Source: Tritrichomonas musculus
Lineage: Eukaryota; Parabasalia; Tritrichomonadida; Tritrichomonadidae
Length of the DNA: 64,000 nucleotides
NCBI GenBank assembly: GCA_039105265.1
Contig: JAPFFF010000018.1
Coordinates: forward strand, 2,046,001 to 2,110,000
Reading direction: 5' to 3'
Below are positions 38,052 through 47,979 of the stretch, piece by piece (within the stretch, counting starts at the first letter, position 1; every line of letters begins with the position of its first letter). The notes under the pieces are model-generated. The model saw nothing but the letters and a program-made list of their open reading frames with translations, had not been told where the DNA came from and did no database searches. The position numbers and the translations under genes were made by a program.

Positions 38052-39998
38052 ATGTCTGATGAGCAGATCGTTTTAAAAGCTTGCGTTCTATCCCCAATAA
38101 TTGAAGAACTTCAAGCTGCTTACTCGGCGATTTCTGACTTAGAAAATTGTTTTCTTAAGAAAAATAATGGTAATGTTGATTTATCCAAATTTCATAACCA
38201 AATCAAAAAACTTTCTCTTCTTACAGCAAACTTTTATGGTCGATCTCCATTAGTAAAAGATATTGAAGATGAGCTTAACAATCAGCAAGCTCCACACTTT
38301 GTTCCATGCGGTGTTGAAGCTTATCATGTTTCATCGATGACTCCATTAAAATTGCCCTCACCTACTCCAGTCGAGCCTATTCAAGATTTATCGCCTCCCC
38401 CAGAAGAAGCATCAAATGTTCAGTTATTAAATTATCCAATTATATCCTCAGTTCAATTTTCCCTTATTGATGAACAACAACAGATATCTGCATTAGTTGA
38501 AAGAATTATGAGTCAAAAAGAAATAGGCGTTGAATTGATATGTTTTACTGATCCTTTAGTCTTATCAGCAATATGTATTTCACTCCGAGAATGTGAATAT
38601 CTAATTGATGTTAGCGAAGTTCCAAAAGCTCTTTCTGATCTTGCCTGTGTTTTTGAGAATAGAAACGTAACTAAAATATTTTTCAATTCTTCACAAACTT
38701 GTCATTTCTTGCATCAATTTGGAATATCTCATATTTCAAATGTTTTCTGTATATCAACAGCAGCATGGGTGTTGAAATTACCTTCTTCTCTTGAAGAATT
38801 AACAGCTGAATTTCGTCATAGGCTGGATGAAGGATGGATAGCCGATCAGCCAACCCGAGTATCGCATCCAAATGTTAACTATCCGAAATCAGAGCAAAGA
38901 TTGACAAAGGTTGTTTCATCATTAGAAGCAAACGCAAAAGATGATTGGAGAACAAGGCCCTTTTCACTTTCACAGATGAGAATTGCCCGTCAGCAGATGC
39001 ATTATTTACTATATTTGTATGATTCGCTCAGACTGAAGTTGGAAGAAGATAATACAAATAATAATAAGCAAAATTCATTAAAAGATGTTTTTCTTATTTC
39101 GCAGCATAAGTCATCGATGAATTGGTCAAAATATCATTACTATCTAACATGTCCTAATTCGATGATATGTTGCTCAATATATCAACAGCCATTGCCAAAT
39201 GCTGATCTTTTCAAATCGCTTATGGCTTTAAAGCCAGCTCATCAGGACATTCTTACCGACCCTGTAATCTTATCAATTTCACTAGATGTACCAACTAAAG
39301 AAGATGCTTTAAAGAAGTCAATTGAAACAGCAAGTCCTCCAAGACAATTAATATTTTACAAAAAACCGCATCAGATATCCCTTCAACTTCAGACAGCTAT
39401 TTTAAATTTAACAACCAAAAAGTCATTACCACAAAACAAAACTCCAGTCACTAAAAAGCCAAAAACGCTCGATGAAACAATTATTGAGCTTGGATGGGTT
39501 CAAAACAATGAATCTTCTCAATCACCAAAACATACTCCAACCAATCTTGAACTAGAAACAACAGTTTCCCCTCGCTTTGTTAAATCAGCAAATGGTGGTC
39601 CAAGTGCACCTCCTACTTGTTTAAGATGCTTACGAGATCCTGATCAACCAACTTCTGTATCGCTCCAAATAGATGGAATTCCACGAACAGAGAAGAAGAT
39701 TTATCAGCTTGCGAATAATGTGAGGATGATACAAAAACTTCAAGGAAAAACAAAAGCAAAGCTACCTTCTGGAAAAGATGATTTAATAGCTGAAGATTCG
39801 CCTGATGATGTTCTTCACAACTTAGTCAGCATCGGCTATATTGATGAAGAAGATTCTAAAAAGATTAAGAATAGAATTTCTGTTCCGAAACCGCAAAGGC
39901 CTAGTGGTGGTGGAAAAAGAGCAAAATCAATTGAATCTAATCCTCCAGCTCAGAAAAGAGCAGGTTCGCAGCAATATAAAAGAACAAATAAGTATTAA
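38052..39998 (+). CDS. Rrp6/EXOSC10-like protein with degenerate exonuclease site
   Basis: A 648-residue protein. The N-terminal ~90 residues resemble the PMC2NT domain that binds Rrp47/C1D. Residues ~150-330 align to the DEDD exonuclease fold, ending in KDDWRTRP (296-303) and IARQQMHYLLYLYDSLRLKL (311-330), which correspond to the family's L-x-D-W-R-x-R-P and Y-A-R-x-D-T-H-Y-L-L-Y-x-Y-D. The acidic residues are gone: V-E-L-I-C (160-164) replaces V-D-x-E, N-S-S-Q-T (212-216) replaces the G-A-D-S-D type motif, and I-A-R-Q-Q replaces Y-A-R-x-D. The basic, disordered C-terminus (~430-648) may bind RNA. It is likely a non-catalytic nuclear exosome cofactor. Confidence 0.75.
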   Translation: MSDEQIVLKACVLSPIIEELQAAYSAISDLENCFLKKNNGNVDLSKFHNQIKKLSLLTANFYGRSPLVKDIEDELNNQQAPHFVPCGVEAYHVSSMTPLKLPSPTPVEPIQDLSPPPEEASNVQLLNYPIISSVQFSLIDEQQQISALVERIMSQKEIGVELICFTDPLVLSAICISLRECEYLIDVSEVPKALSDLACVFENRNVTKIFFNSSQTCHFLHQFGISHISNVFCISTAAWVLKLPSSLEELTAEFRHRLDEGWIADQPTRVSHPNVNYPKSEQRLTKVVSSLEANAKDDWRTRPFSLSQMRIARQQMHYLLYLYDSLRLKLEEDNTNNNKQNSLKDVFLISQHKSSMNWSKYHYYLTCPNSMICCSIYQQPLPNADLFKSLMALKPAHQDILTDPVILSISLDVPTKEDALKKSIETASPPRQLIFYKKPHQISLQLQTAILNLTTKKSLPQNKTPVTKKPKTLDETIIELGWVQNNESSQSPKHTPTNLELETTVSPRFVKSANGGPSAPPTCLRCLRDPDQPTSVSLQIDGIPRTEKKIYQLANNVRMIQKLQGKTKAKLPSGKDDLIAEDSPDDVLHNLVSIGYIDEEDSKKIKNRISVPKPQRPSGGGKRAKSIESNPPAQKRAGSQQYKRTNKY

Positions 39999-40277
39999 TT
40001 TAAATCTATTTATGTATATGATTTAAAAAAAAAAAAATAATAAAATAAAATTCTTTTTGTTATTTCTATTTTCAAATTTTTGAAAACAGTATTAAAAAAT
40101 TGAGATAATTTCAATTGATTTCATAATTTTTATTTTAGATTATGATGAGTTTTGCTTCGTTTAAATAAAAAAAAACAAGTATTTAATAAATTGTAAATTG
40201 GAGCTTCAGATGTTAGTAAAAGTATGATTTATAGTTAACTGGGGTTTTTTATTAAAAAAAAAAAAAATAATATTATT

Positions 40278-41465
40278 TTATTTGAAAAGCGCTTGGAATT
40301 GTTCTAATGCAGTTGGTTTTTTCTTCATCAGAACTTCATCATTAGGTTCAAACTTCTTCACATCATTTTCTTTAATAATTTTATCAATATCTGGAAAAGT
40401 TATCAATTTTTTCAAAAAGTGTTCTCCAAAAACATTTGCTCTGTCCCAATCCAAATAAACTCTTATATAATAAGGAACTGTTGTAATATGTCTTACTCGT
40501 AAAATTGTCGTTATTAATGAATTCATCCAAATTGTGAATTTCTCCCTTATAAATGGTAAAGATTCATCTTTATTCCAATTTGTCTTTAAATATGATAAAA
40601 CGCCTTTCATCCATTTTTCCTCGTTTTCTTGTAATTTAACATCGCTAGTTTCGCCTGTGATTGTCGCGGGATATGTTCTACAATTAACTAGAATATCATA
40701 TTTAACAACTTTTTCTTCCATAAATAATTCACTGCATGTTCCCATCAAAGATGATTTAGCACCAGAATGATTTAATGTTTCAGAGTATTGGAGAGGTACA
40801 TATGGCGCAAATGTATATCTTCCACTTCCCTTTTCGAGGAAAGTGAATGGAAAATCAGAATCATAAAGATAGCCTGGTAATAATGAGGCTATAGCAACAA
40901 TCATTTTAGATACAATTTCGCTGTTATCGGCAAAAAATAGAATTCGTTTCTGTAAAAGAACAGCGCGTATAATTAAAAGAACGTCTTGTCTGAGACTTTG
41001 AAATAGAGACATATATGCAATTCCGGAAAATGGAATTGAATTTTTGCAGAGTTCATTCAATTGATTAAATATTGAATCAAGATTTTCAACCAAAGAATCA
41101 AAGTGTTTAAAAAGAGCGTCTTTAAGAGGCTGTTCAAGTTCTCCAAACAAAGGAACTGAAGAAATTACGCAAAGTGCTTTTTGAACTTGATTTCTGAAAA
41201 AGCTTTTTTCTTTGTTTTGTAGATCTGTCGTATCAATTCCTCTATATGCAGCAATTCCAAAAACACATCCACACGGACGGCTTGGTTCTGGAAGTGTAAA
41301 TTGAATAACTGAAGTGTGAGCTTTATCTGCTTTATCAGGAATAGCAATAAAAGGTAAACCTTGTTTCCAATCAGCAACATATGGTTCATCTGGAAATGGT
41401 GGATATGTGCGATCAAGTTGATTTCCAACTCGATGATCAAATGATAGTGCAATTAAGTGTAGCAT
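40278..41465 (-). CDS. AVL9-like DENN protein
   Basis: A 395-residue protein. The start LIALSFDHRVGNQLDRTYPP matches the AVL9 opening, where a hydrophobic strand is followed by F-x-H-x-x-G-x-Q-x-x-x-x-Y-P-P. It continues with GLPFIAIPDKADK, CGCVFGIAAYRGID and VQKALCVISSVPLFGELEQP, all characteristic of the uDENN half. The core DENN part has RAVLLQKRILFFADN and ASLLPGYLYDSDFPF. AVL9 acts in late secretion and cell migration and belongs to the DENN superfamily of Rab GEFs. At 395 residues it is shorter than yeast Avl9 (about 760). It is divergent from the PITP gene, with 418 bp between. Confidence 0.8.
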   Translation of the reverse strand: MLHLIALSFDHRVGNQLDRTYPPFPDEPYVADWKQGLPFIAIPDKADKAHTSVIQFTLPEPSRPCGCVFGIAAYRGIDTTDLQNKEKSFFRNQVQKALCVISSVPLFGELEQPLKDALFKHFDSLVENLDSIFNQLNELCKNSIPFSGIAYMSLFQSLRQDVLLIIRAVLLQKRILFFADNSEIVSKMIVAIASLLPGYLYDSDFPFTFLEKGSGRYTFAPYVPLQYSETLNHSGAKSSLMGTCSELFMEEKVVKYDILVNCRTYPATITGETSDVKLQENEEKWMKGVLSYLKTNWNKDESLPFIREKFTIWMNSLITTILRVRHITTVPYYIRVYLDWDRANVFGEHFLKKLITFPDIDKIIKENDVKKFEPNDEVLMKKKPTALEQFQALFK

Positions 41466-41883
41466 TTATTGATATAAATTTTTATTATTCAAAACAAAAA
41501 GTTTAAAACGATTATTTTAAATTTAAAAAAAAATCGGCATTTGAAACATTAATATTCAAAAATTTTATTAGAATATTGAATATTTTTCAATGATTTTGAC
41601 TAAATAGTAATTGAATAAATTAAATGGTGAGAAATAATCGAATTTCCTTCTAAATTATATTATATTTTCATATATTTATATATATATAAAGAAAAAAATT
41701 ATTTATTTATTATATTTTGAGATAATATAGCGTTTTTCTATAAAATATATGAGAATATACATATAATTTATTTCACCTTTTTCCTATATATATTGAATTA
41801 ATATTCACAAAATAATTGTATATCTAATTCAAAATGATATCAAACTTTATTTTTTTTTTTTTCTAGAGCGCAGATAATATATA
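41466..41883. other. Divergent promoter region AVL9/PITP
   Basis: AT-rich 418 bp between divergent genes. The AVL9 side has TCAATAAATG overlapping the start region. No repeat or extra gene is seen. Confidence 0.45.
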
Positions 41884-42720
41884 ATGAGAATTGTTGAATG
41901 GCGAATTATTTATCCATTTGAGTACTCAAAATTTGTGCCTGCTCAAGACTATATGGTTGCGCGTCGTCAAGATGAGGAATGCGGAAACGGAGAAGGAATA
42001 GAATTAATCACTCGTGAGCATTATGATGAAGGTGATGATCATGGGATGTTTACGCACAAAGTTTATCATTATCATTCTCGTATCCCAGGATTTATCAGAT
42101 GGGCTATCCCAAATTCATTAACCGATTTCCATGAAAAAGCTTGGGCTGCCTTCCCTCATGAAAAGATGCAATATGTTGTTCCAGCATTAGAGAATAGAAC
42201 AAAAATCTTTATTGATTGTTATTCCTATCCATATTCAAAAGAAGAAGGATTCCCAGAAAATCCTTGTCACTTAACAGAAGAAGAACTAGCAGTCAGAGAA
42301 ATTCGTTATATGGATATTGTTTCAATGGACCCTGCTCCAACCAGAGATGATTGGAAATTAGCAAATTTCCAATGCCCTGAAGCTGGAATTGATCTTATTC
42401 CAGAACCTACTAGGCCTTATGATCCATCTGTTTTGCCTGAGTGGGTTGAAAATTACAAAGGAAAAATGATGGTGAATGTTAAATGTATCAAATGCGAAAT
42501 TAAAATTTGGGGACTTCAAACAAGAATTGAAAATATGCTTACAATTACCACTGTGCCGGGAATTTTACTTGAATCAGCAAGAGCAATCACTGGATGGGCT
42601 TCTGGTTGGGGTAAAATGACAGATGAAGAAATTCGACAATATGTTTTGCAATCTGATCAAAAAGTAAATGATAGAATAAAGAACGAATCTGGTCAAAATA
42701 AAAAAGAAGATACAAAATGA
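41884..42720 (+). CDS. Phosphatidylinositol transfer protein (PITP), class I-like
   Basis: A 278-residue protein spanning a whole single-domain PITP. It has MRIVEWRIIYPFEYSKF, then VARRQDEECGNGEGIELITR, then GMFTHKVYHYHSRIPGFIRW, then HEKAWAAFPHEKMQYVVPAL, and the C-terminal W-x-x-x-M-x-D-E-x-I-R-Q-Y helix. These match PITP alpha/beta order and length (~270). PITPs exchange PI and PC between membranes and support phosphoinositide signalling. No extension with RdgB-type domains is present. The tail is short and Lys-rich. Confidence 0.95.
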   Translation: MRIVEWRIIYPFEYSKFVPAQDYMVARRQDEECGNGEGIELITREHYDEGDDHGMFTHKVYHYHSRIPGFIRWAIPNSLTDFHEKAWAAFPHEKMQYVVPALENRTKIFIDCYSYPYSKEEGFPENPCHLTEEELAVREIRYMDIVSMDPAPTRDDWKLANFQCPEAGIDLIPEPTRPYDPSVLPEWVENYKGKMMVNVKCIKCEIKIWGLQTRIENMLTITTVPGILLESARAITGWASGWGKMTDEEIRQYVLQSDQKVNDRIKNESGQNKKEDTK

Positions 42721-42972
42721 TTTTATGTAACTAATGTATCTAATATAAAGATTAGAGGTAGAATAAAATAATTATTTAATATTAATTTCAAGTTTATTAG
42801 AAACAAATTGTTAGAGGTAAATTTGTTTGTTTATTTTTATTTAGACTTAATATCGTTTTAATCAAATAAAAGTTCACACCTTTAAAATAAAAAAAAAAAA
42901 AAAAGAAGTATATGTAATTGTTGCTTGTTTCATAAATTTTTACTTTTATTTGTCATCCAATCAAAATTAAAC

Positions 42973-44412
42973 TTATTTTGGAACTGCATGTCTAATGGGA
43001 CATATTTTATCAACTCTTCGTTCAATTCCGTTCAAATTCTTTTCAGCTTCATTAATTTGAGCACTTGAAAGATTCCAAATGGATCTTTCATCAAACGCTC
43101 TATATCTTTTATCTGTTCTTCTTAAGAATTTATCAAATCTCATGAAATCACTTACCATTTTGGCAGCTAATGTGGCCCTCATTGCTTCTTTATCATCAAC
43201 AGTTCCCTTAACAGCTGCTTTTAACATCTGGCAATTCTTTTTCATTCTTTCAATATTTCTCTTTAGAGATTCCAAATTATTTTTTCTTGAATCATTTCCA
43301 CTATCTCGTCTGTCTTTATTTACTTCACGTAAATCATCAAAATCATCCATGACTTTTTGTCTGACTCTTCCCACTTGTTTTCCGATTTCTTTTGAAATTT
43401 GATCGCGTAATATATCGGTGGTTTCACGTCTTTGTTTCATCAATTCGTTAACATTATTTTGTCTTTCAACTAATTCCTCTTCTTTTTTATTAAACTCTTG
43501 GTCTATTTGTCTTCGCCTTTCTAGCATGATTTCCCTATATTTTCGTAAATCATCGATACGTTGTTTTTGTGAGTTAGCAATATCCTTTAATTCATTAACT
43601 CGTACTCGATACTCTTCATTGAGTGCTCTTATGTGTCCGTTTCGTTCAACTTTGGCCTCTCTTTCTGTGTCAACTAAAGATTCATCAATTGATCGTTCTA
43701 ATGAATCAAGAATTCGCCTCATTCTATTTCTAGCTGCAGAACATGATGCAGCAACGAAAAATGCAATATTTTGATCGTGAACTTCATCTGTATCAAATAC
43801 ATAATCATCTTCTTGAGTTGTAAGCAATTTATAATTAACTCGGAGTAATAAAGGTACTGCTGCAGGTGGATTTTGTTTGATAACTTTCATTACAAAATCA
43901 ACAAGTTTTTGATCATCAACAGGAGTATACTCTGATGCTAGTATTAATCTAAAAAGAGGAAGTGTATGTATCTTTAATAACCTTTCATCTGTAATATATT
44001 TATCAATTCTTTTGGCAACATTAGTGTAATCTTCTTCTTGAAGTGCGCGTTGATTCATTTTCTCAATGAAAATGGCAAGATAATCAGTATTATCTTCAGG
44101 TTGAGGTCGAGTTAAACCTTTTGACGAAATGTATTTGCGAACAAATTTTTCAAGATTTGTAATTTTCCATTCATTTGATAAATCGAGAAGATCAAATGCA
44201 TTGATTGATGTAACTTTAAAATTTTGAAGGCGGCAAGCTTTTATAAATTCGCTTGCTGCATCGTTTGGAATTGTTCGATCTATTGTTGCTTCATAAATGC
44301 CTTCTTTCATAAGTTGGTGAGCTTTTTTTGAAACTTTTGAAAATGTCGCGGCTTTCAATTCATTATGTTGGCCATTTATTGTAAATATAAATGTTTTCGA
44401 CGTATCAGACAT
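42973..44412 (-). CDS. BTB-like domain and coiled-coil protein
   Basis: A 479-residue protein. The N-terminal ~100 residues (FIFTINGQHNELKAATFSKV, then a DRTIPNDAASEFIKACR turn) look like a degenerate BTB/POZ fold of the kind expanded in trichomonads and Entamoeba. Residues ~100-235 are helical (BACK-like). Residues ~235-420 form a long coiled coil rich in Glu/Arg/Lys (REIMLERRRQIDQEFNKKEE and onward). Role unknown; likely a scaffold or oligomer. No zinc finger or kinase part is present. Confidence 0.65.
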   Translation of the reverse strand: MSDTSKTFIFTINGQHNELKAATFSKVSKKAHQLMKEGIYEATIDRTIPNDAASEFIKACRLQNFKVTSINAFDLLDLSNEWKITNLEKFVRKYISSKGLTRPQPEDNTDYLAIFIEKMNQRALQEEDYTNVAKRIDKYITDERLLKIHTLPLFRLILASEYTPVDDQKLVDFVMKVIKQNPPAAVPLLLRVNYKLLTTQEDDYVFDTDEVHDQNIAFFVAASCSAARNRMRRILDSLERSIDESLVDTEREAKVERNGHIRALNEEYRVRVNELKDIANSQKQRIDDLRKYREIMLERRRQIDQEFNKKEEELVERQNNVNELMKQRRETTDILRDQISKEIGKQVGRVRQKVMDDFDDLREVNKDRRDSGNDSRKNNLESLKRNIERMKKNCQMLKAAVKGTVDDKEAMRATLAAKMVSDFMRFDKFLRRTDKRYRAFDERSIWNLSSAQINEAEKNLNGIERRVDKICPIRHAVPK

Positions 44413-44892
44413 TTGAATTTTGAAGCCGTTTAAAGCAACATTTTCAAGACCATATATACTCTGAATTTTTTTATAAATTAAATAAAGAACGACTTTTTCA
44501 ATAAAATTAGTTTTTTAATATCTTTTTTTTTGTAACGAAAGCTTCACAAGTCCCACATAATTCTCATCCCTATTTTCGTGCAAATGTACATGCAAATGAT
44601 GTGAAAGTTTTTTGTAAAACTCAAACGAAATATGATAAACAAAAAAAAATATCAAAAAAAAGGAAAAAGTGCGCAATCTATTTTTTAATTAATAAGGAAG
44701 GATGTCATATAAAAAAAAAAAAAAAAAAGGAAATAATATATAAGGTAAAGAAATGATGATAGTAATTAGAGTATTCAAAAAATAAGATATGATCATGCGA
44801 ACCTTTTTTTCTAATTCGCACAAGAATAAAACACTTTTTTCTTTTCTTGTTGTTTTGCATGAAAAATGAAAACAATGTAACAAATAAAAAAA
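44413..44892. other. Gene-free interval with homopolymer runs
   Basis: About 480 bp with long A runs (for example 44710-44728) and an antisense hydrophobic low-complexity frame that I do not accept as a gene. A GC-richer short patch is near 44540-44600. No RNA gene is supported. Confidence 0.5.
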
Positions 44893-45612
44893 TCATTGTA
44901 AGTCGTCTATCGAAAAAATAGTTCTTGTTTGAATGTTCTGTTCGCTTAAAGATTTTTGGTCATCTAAAACTTTTCCAGCTGAGATAAGCCTAAATTTTCC
45001 ATGTTGAAATCCTGAAGAAATCATATATTCATTAGCTGCAACCCATATATAAACATCATTGCCAAGAGATTCCGGTAGAAAGTGCCTCGTTATTTTTGGT
45101 TTGTTTGGAATTGAAACGGCTAGTAAAATACCATTTTTAGGTTCATTTCCAATTTCCCTAAATTTTTGTCTGATCATTTCTGGATAATTTTGTTGTTCAT
45201 TAGCTTCTTCTTCTTCTTCTTTTGCATGTATTTTATTTATTTCTTCATTTTTCTGGGCGAGTGCTAAAACTTCTTGATATTCAATATCTTGTTGTTTGAT
45301 GATTTTTTGTGATTCTGAAAGGTTTTGTTCTTCTTCTTTATGACGCTTGTTGTTTAAATTAGATGTGATGTCAAGGCTGATTAAATCATTTATTTTAGAA
45401 CGAGAATCCTTGACCATTTCTAATACTTGATGTATTTTTTCAGACACTGGATCAGGTTGAGCATTTTTATTAAAATTTAATAACATATTTTGATGGCGAA
45501 GTGATGGAGGGGTTATTTCATCATCAAGTGATTGAGATATAGCATATCTTAAGGCATCTTCGTCATTATATCCATTGTTAAATAAGAAAAATTGAGGGAA
45601 ATTATCTTGCAT
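44893..45612 (-). CDS. UIM and UBX domain protein (p97/Cdc48 adaptor-like)
   Basis: A 239-residue protein. Near the N-terminus NDEDALRYAISQSLDDE (~18-34) matches a ubiquitin-interacting motif (acidic head, A-x-x-x-S). A charged coiled-coil region (~60-145) follows. The C-terminal ~90 residues form a UBX fold with ILLAVSIPNKPKITRHFLPE, DVYIWVAANEY, GKFRLISAGKVLDD and a closing FSIDDL strand. UBX proteins recruit Cdc48/p97 to ubiquitinated cargo. The canonical F-P-R loop before the fourth strand is not evident, so Cdc48 binding is uncertain. Confidence 0.7.
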   Translation of the reverse strand: MQDNFPQFFLFNNGYNDEDALRYAISQSLDDEITPPSLRHQNMLLNFNKNAQPDPVSEKIHQVLEMVKDSRSKINDLISLDITSNLNNKRHKEEEQNLSESQKIIKQQDIEYQEVLALAQKNEEINKIHAKEEEEEANEQQNYPEMIRQKFREIGNEPKNGILLAVSIPNKPKITRHFLPESLGNDVYIWVAANEYMISSGFQHGKFRLISAGKVLDDQKSLSEQNIQTRTIFSIDDLQ

Positions 45613-45887
45613 TTTAATTGATACAAAAAACGTAAAATTAAACGTTCAAAAAAATTGAATCAAATTCATTTTGGAGCCAAATATGCTCTTAAAAATGGAA
45701 AAGAAATGTTTATTTTGAAAAAGGGGAAATAAAAAAAATGATGACTTAACAGTAATAATATTAGATGGAGAGATTTGTTTGCTATTATTTTTTTTACAAA
45801 AAAAAAAGATGATTGAATTTAATTAAAAAAATAAAAAAATTAAATTGTCTAAAAATTTATGAGTGGACTGTATTAGAAAAAATAAAA

Positions 45888-47339
45888 TTAAACGGATAGC
45901 ATTGGCTCATTCGGGTCACGAATTGTGTCAAGTGAAGAGCTTTGTTCTCTCATTTGTTCTTGAAGTCTTCTTCCACCTTCTTCGTCCTTCTCTTGCTTCT
46001 TCTTTCTTATTTTCATAACAATAAATACAATCACACCAATAACAATTGCGCCAACAATAACAGAAATAATAACTGCAGCAACAGTTGAAAACTTTTTCTT
46101 TGCTTCTTTAATCACAAGAGCTCCGCCATATGCACGTGATAAAACTGTTCCATAGATATAGTCTAGAGGTACACTATAATTGGATCCTGCTAGCTCAATT
46201 TTTGTGACACGATGAACAGCCATATTTAGAGGAACTCCAAATCCATTTTCAAGGTAATCGTTAGTGTATGTCATTTGAGCGCAATAAACATCGATGTAAG
46301 AACTTGCACTTGGATATTTTTCTTTAGCATCTTTTTCTGATAAATTGCAAAACTCTTTAGCAAAAGCCTTTTGTTGTTCAAGAGTCATAGTTTCGGACCA
46401 ACCGAATGTATCAGCTGCATATGCAAAAACTGATGTTGCATACATAGGTTTATCCATTCGATATGGAAGAACAATGCCATCATATGTATTATAAGTACTG
46501 CCAGATGATGAAGGATTGCGAATCAATGTGTATTCAGAAAAATCTTTACTGCATTCAACCATGTTGGAACTTCCAGAAATCTCAATATCGCCAACAACAC
46601 TAGAGTACCCTGTTAAGTAGCAAGGTGTAGTAATTGTCGCTCTTCCAATGCTAGCTGCAAGTGAACGTGTATGATTAGCTAAACCGCTATCAATTCCTAA
46701 ATGCTGATTTGTCAAGCAGAAAAGAGTATGATTAATACTATTAATATTAACTGTATATTTATATGGTTCGTACTTTGTTTCTTTGTTATTGCCAAATTCA
46801 AAAACAAGAGATGTAGAAGAAGTACCCATTGCTGCAATAGGGAAAGTGCCATTAGTAGAGCCCAGTCTTTGAGTCAAAATATTTACCGTAATCCAGGTGT
46901 AAATTCCTTCTTCAACTGGATCAATTATATCAAGATTATTCATTGTAATATTAAATTTGCAATGTTCGCGTATATATTGATAAGTTCTGTTAATAACCGT
47001 TACTTGTTCTGTTAATGCAAGATTACGAACAGCAGTCGTGAAATAGACGAAAAAGTCAATTTTATTGTATGGAAAATCAGTACCATTCAATTGATCTTCA
47101 GCAGATTTGATTAATTTACCGAAAACTTCTTCAACAACATGTTCATCATAGTATGCTGTGCTAACTGACTTATGAACTTCATCTTTACCAACAATAGCAG
47201 GAATAGGATATTGATACCGGCCGCTTGTATTCCATGCATATATATATAATTTTGTGGAAGATGATCCAGCATCAACACTTATGCACATATCAACGTCTTT
47301 TATCTCTGAGAAAACTAAAGATAAAAAGATGAAAAACAT
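45888..47339 (-). CDS. GDA1/CD39 ecto-apyrase, membrane-anchored
   Basis: A 483-residue protein with a signal peptide (MFFIFLSLVFSEI) and the GDA1/CD39 fold. ACR1 is VDAGSSSTKLYIYAW (~22-36), ACR2 is near YFTTAVRNLALTEQ, ACR3 is near DPVEEGIYTWITVN, and ACR4 is AAMGTSSTSLVFEF in place of the usual G-G-A-S-T-Q. A transmembrane helix (~424-447, VAAVIISVIVGAIVIGVIVF) precedes a basic Lys-rich stop-transfer and short tail. Such enzymes hydrolyse extracellular NTP/NDP, which would supply nucleosides to a purine-auxotrophic parasite (inference). ACR4 deviation may alter specificity. Several N-glycosylation sites fit the ectodomain. Confidence 0.92.
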   Translation of the reverse strand: MFFIFLSLVFSEIKDVDMCISVDAGSSSTKLYIYAWNTSGRYQYPIPAIVGKDEVHKSVSTAYYDEHVVEEVFGKLIKSAEDQLNGTDFPYNKIDFFVYFTTAVRNLALTEQVTVINRTYQYIREHCKFNITMNNLDIIDPVEEGIYTWITVNILTQRLGSTNGTFPIAAMGTSSTSLVFEFGNNKETKYEPYKYTVNINSINHTLFCLTNQHLGIDSGLANHTRSLAASIGRATITTPCYLTGYSSVVGDIEISGSSNMVECSKDFSEYTLIRNPSSSGSTYNTYDGIVLPYRMDKPMYATSVFAYAADTFGWSETMTLEQQKAFAKEFCNLSEKDAKEKYPSASSYIDVYCAQMTYTNDYLENGFGVPLNMAVHRVTKIELAGSNYSVPLDYIYGTVLSRAYGGALVIKEAKKKFSTVAAVIISVIVGAIVIGVIVFIVMKIRKKKQEKDEEGGRRLQEQMREQSSSLDTIRDPNEPMLSV

Positions 47340-47979
47340 ATTTAATAAATTGTTTTTTTTTCTATAGAAAATTTTTTGTTCAAGTGAAAATCACGATCAT
47401 ATGAAATTTTCTGTTTATATTTGTTCATTCAATGTTGATAATAGCATGCTAATATGTTGGTATTATTTTTGATGTCTCATCTAGAAATGTTTTATTTTCT
47501 CAACAAAAACGAACATTTTTTTTTTCAAAAATTCAATTCTTTAACTTTTTCCATATCATATCGTAATTTTCGATTTTAGCGTGAAATGTAAAATTTGTTA
47601 TATTTTCTCATTTTTTGGAGTATTAGCCATATAGTTAATAGAAAAAAAAATTGAGAAGAAAATATTGTTTTAGAATATCTTGATACACAATAAATTTTGC
47701 ATTATAGCATAGTAATAAAAATATTTTTAAAGCTATTTTTTATATATATTCTCAAAAAATTATCTAAAAAATGTTTTTTTTTAAAAAAAAGTTAAAATGA
47801 TGAACAAATAGTCTGAAGCTAGCATTGTAAAAACATTAAAAGAGCATGCTGAAATTTGATTTCATTTTTATATTTATGATAAATAAACATAACAGTAAAA
47901 AATTTAAAATTCACTTTGATGAGATTCTCATCATGAGAATCAGAATTCTAAAAAAAATAAAAGAAAACAAACATATTTA
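47340..47979. other. Gene-free interval with a small perfect hairpin
   Basis: 640 bp between the apyrase start and the TBC 3' end. It contains a hairpin GATTCTCAT-c-ATGAGAATC at 47923-47941, about 40 bp after the stop of the minus-strand TBC gene, possibly a 3'-end structure. Otherwise AT-rich, no gene. Confidence 0.55.

Noticed and set aside
44689-44896. Small hydrophobic genes between the BTB and UBX genes
   Set aside because: Two overlapping frames translated from homopolymer-rich DNA, dominated by Phe/Tyr/Ile, with no coding signal.
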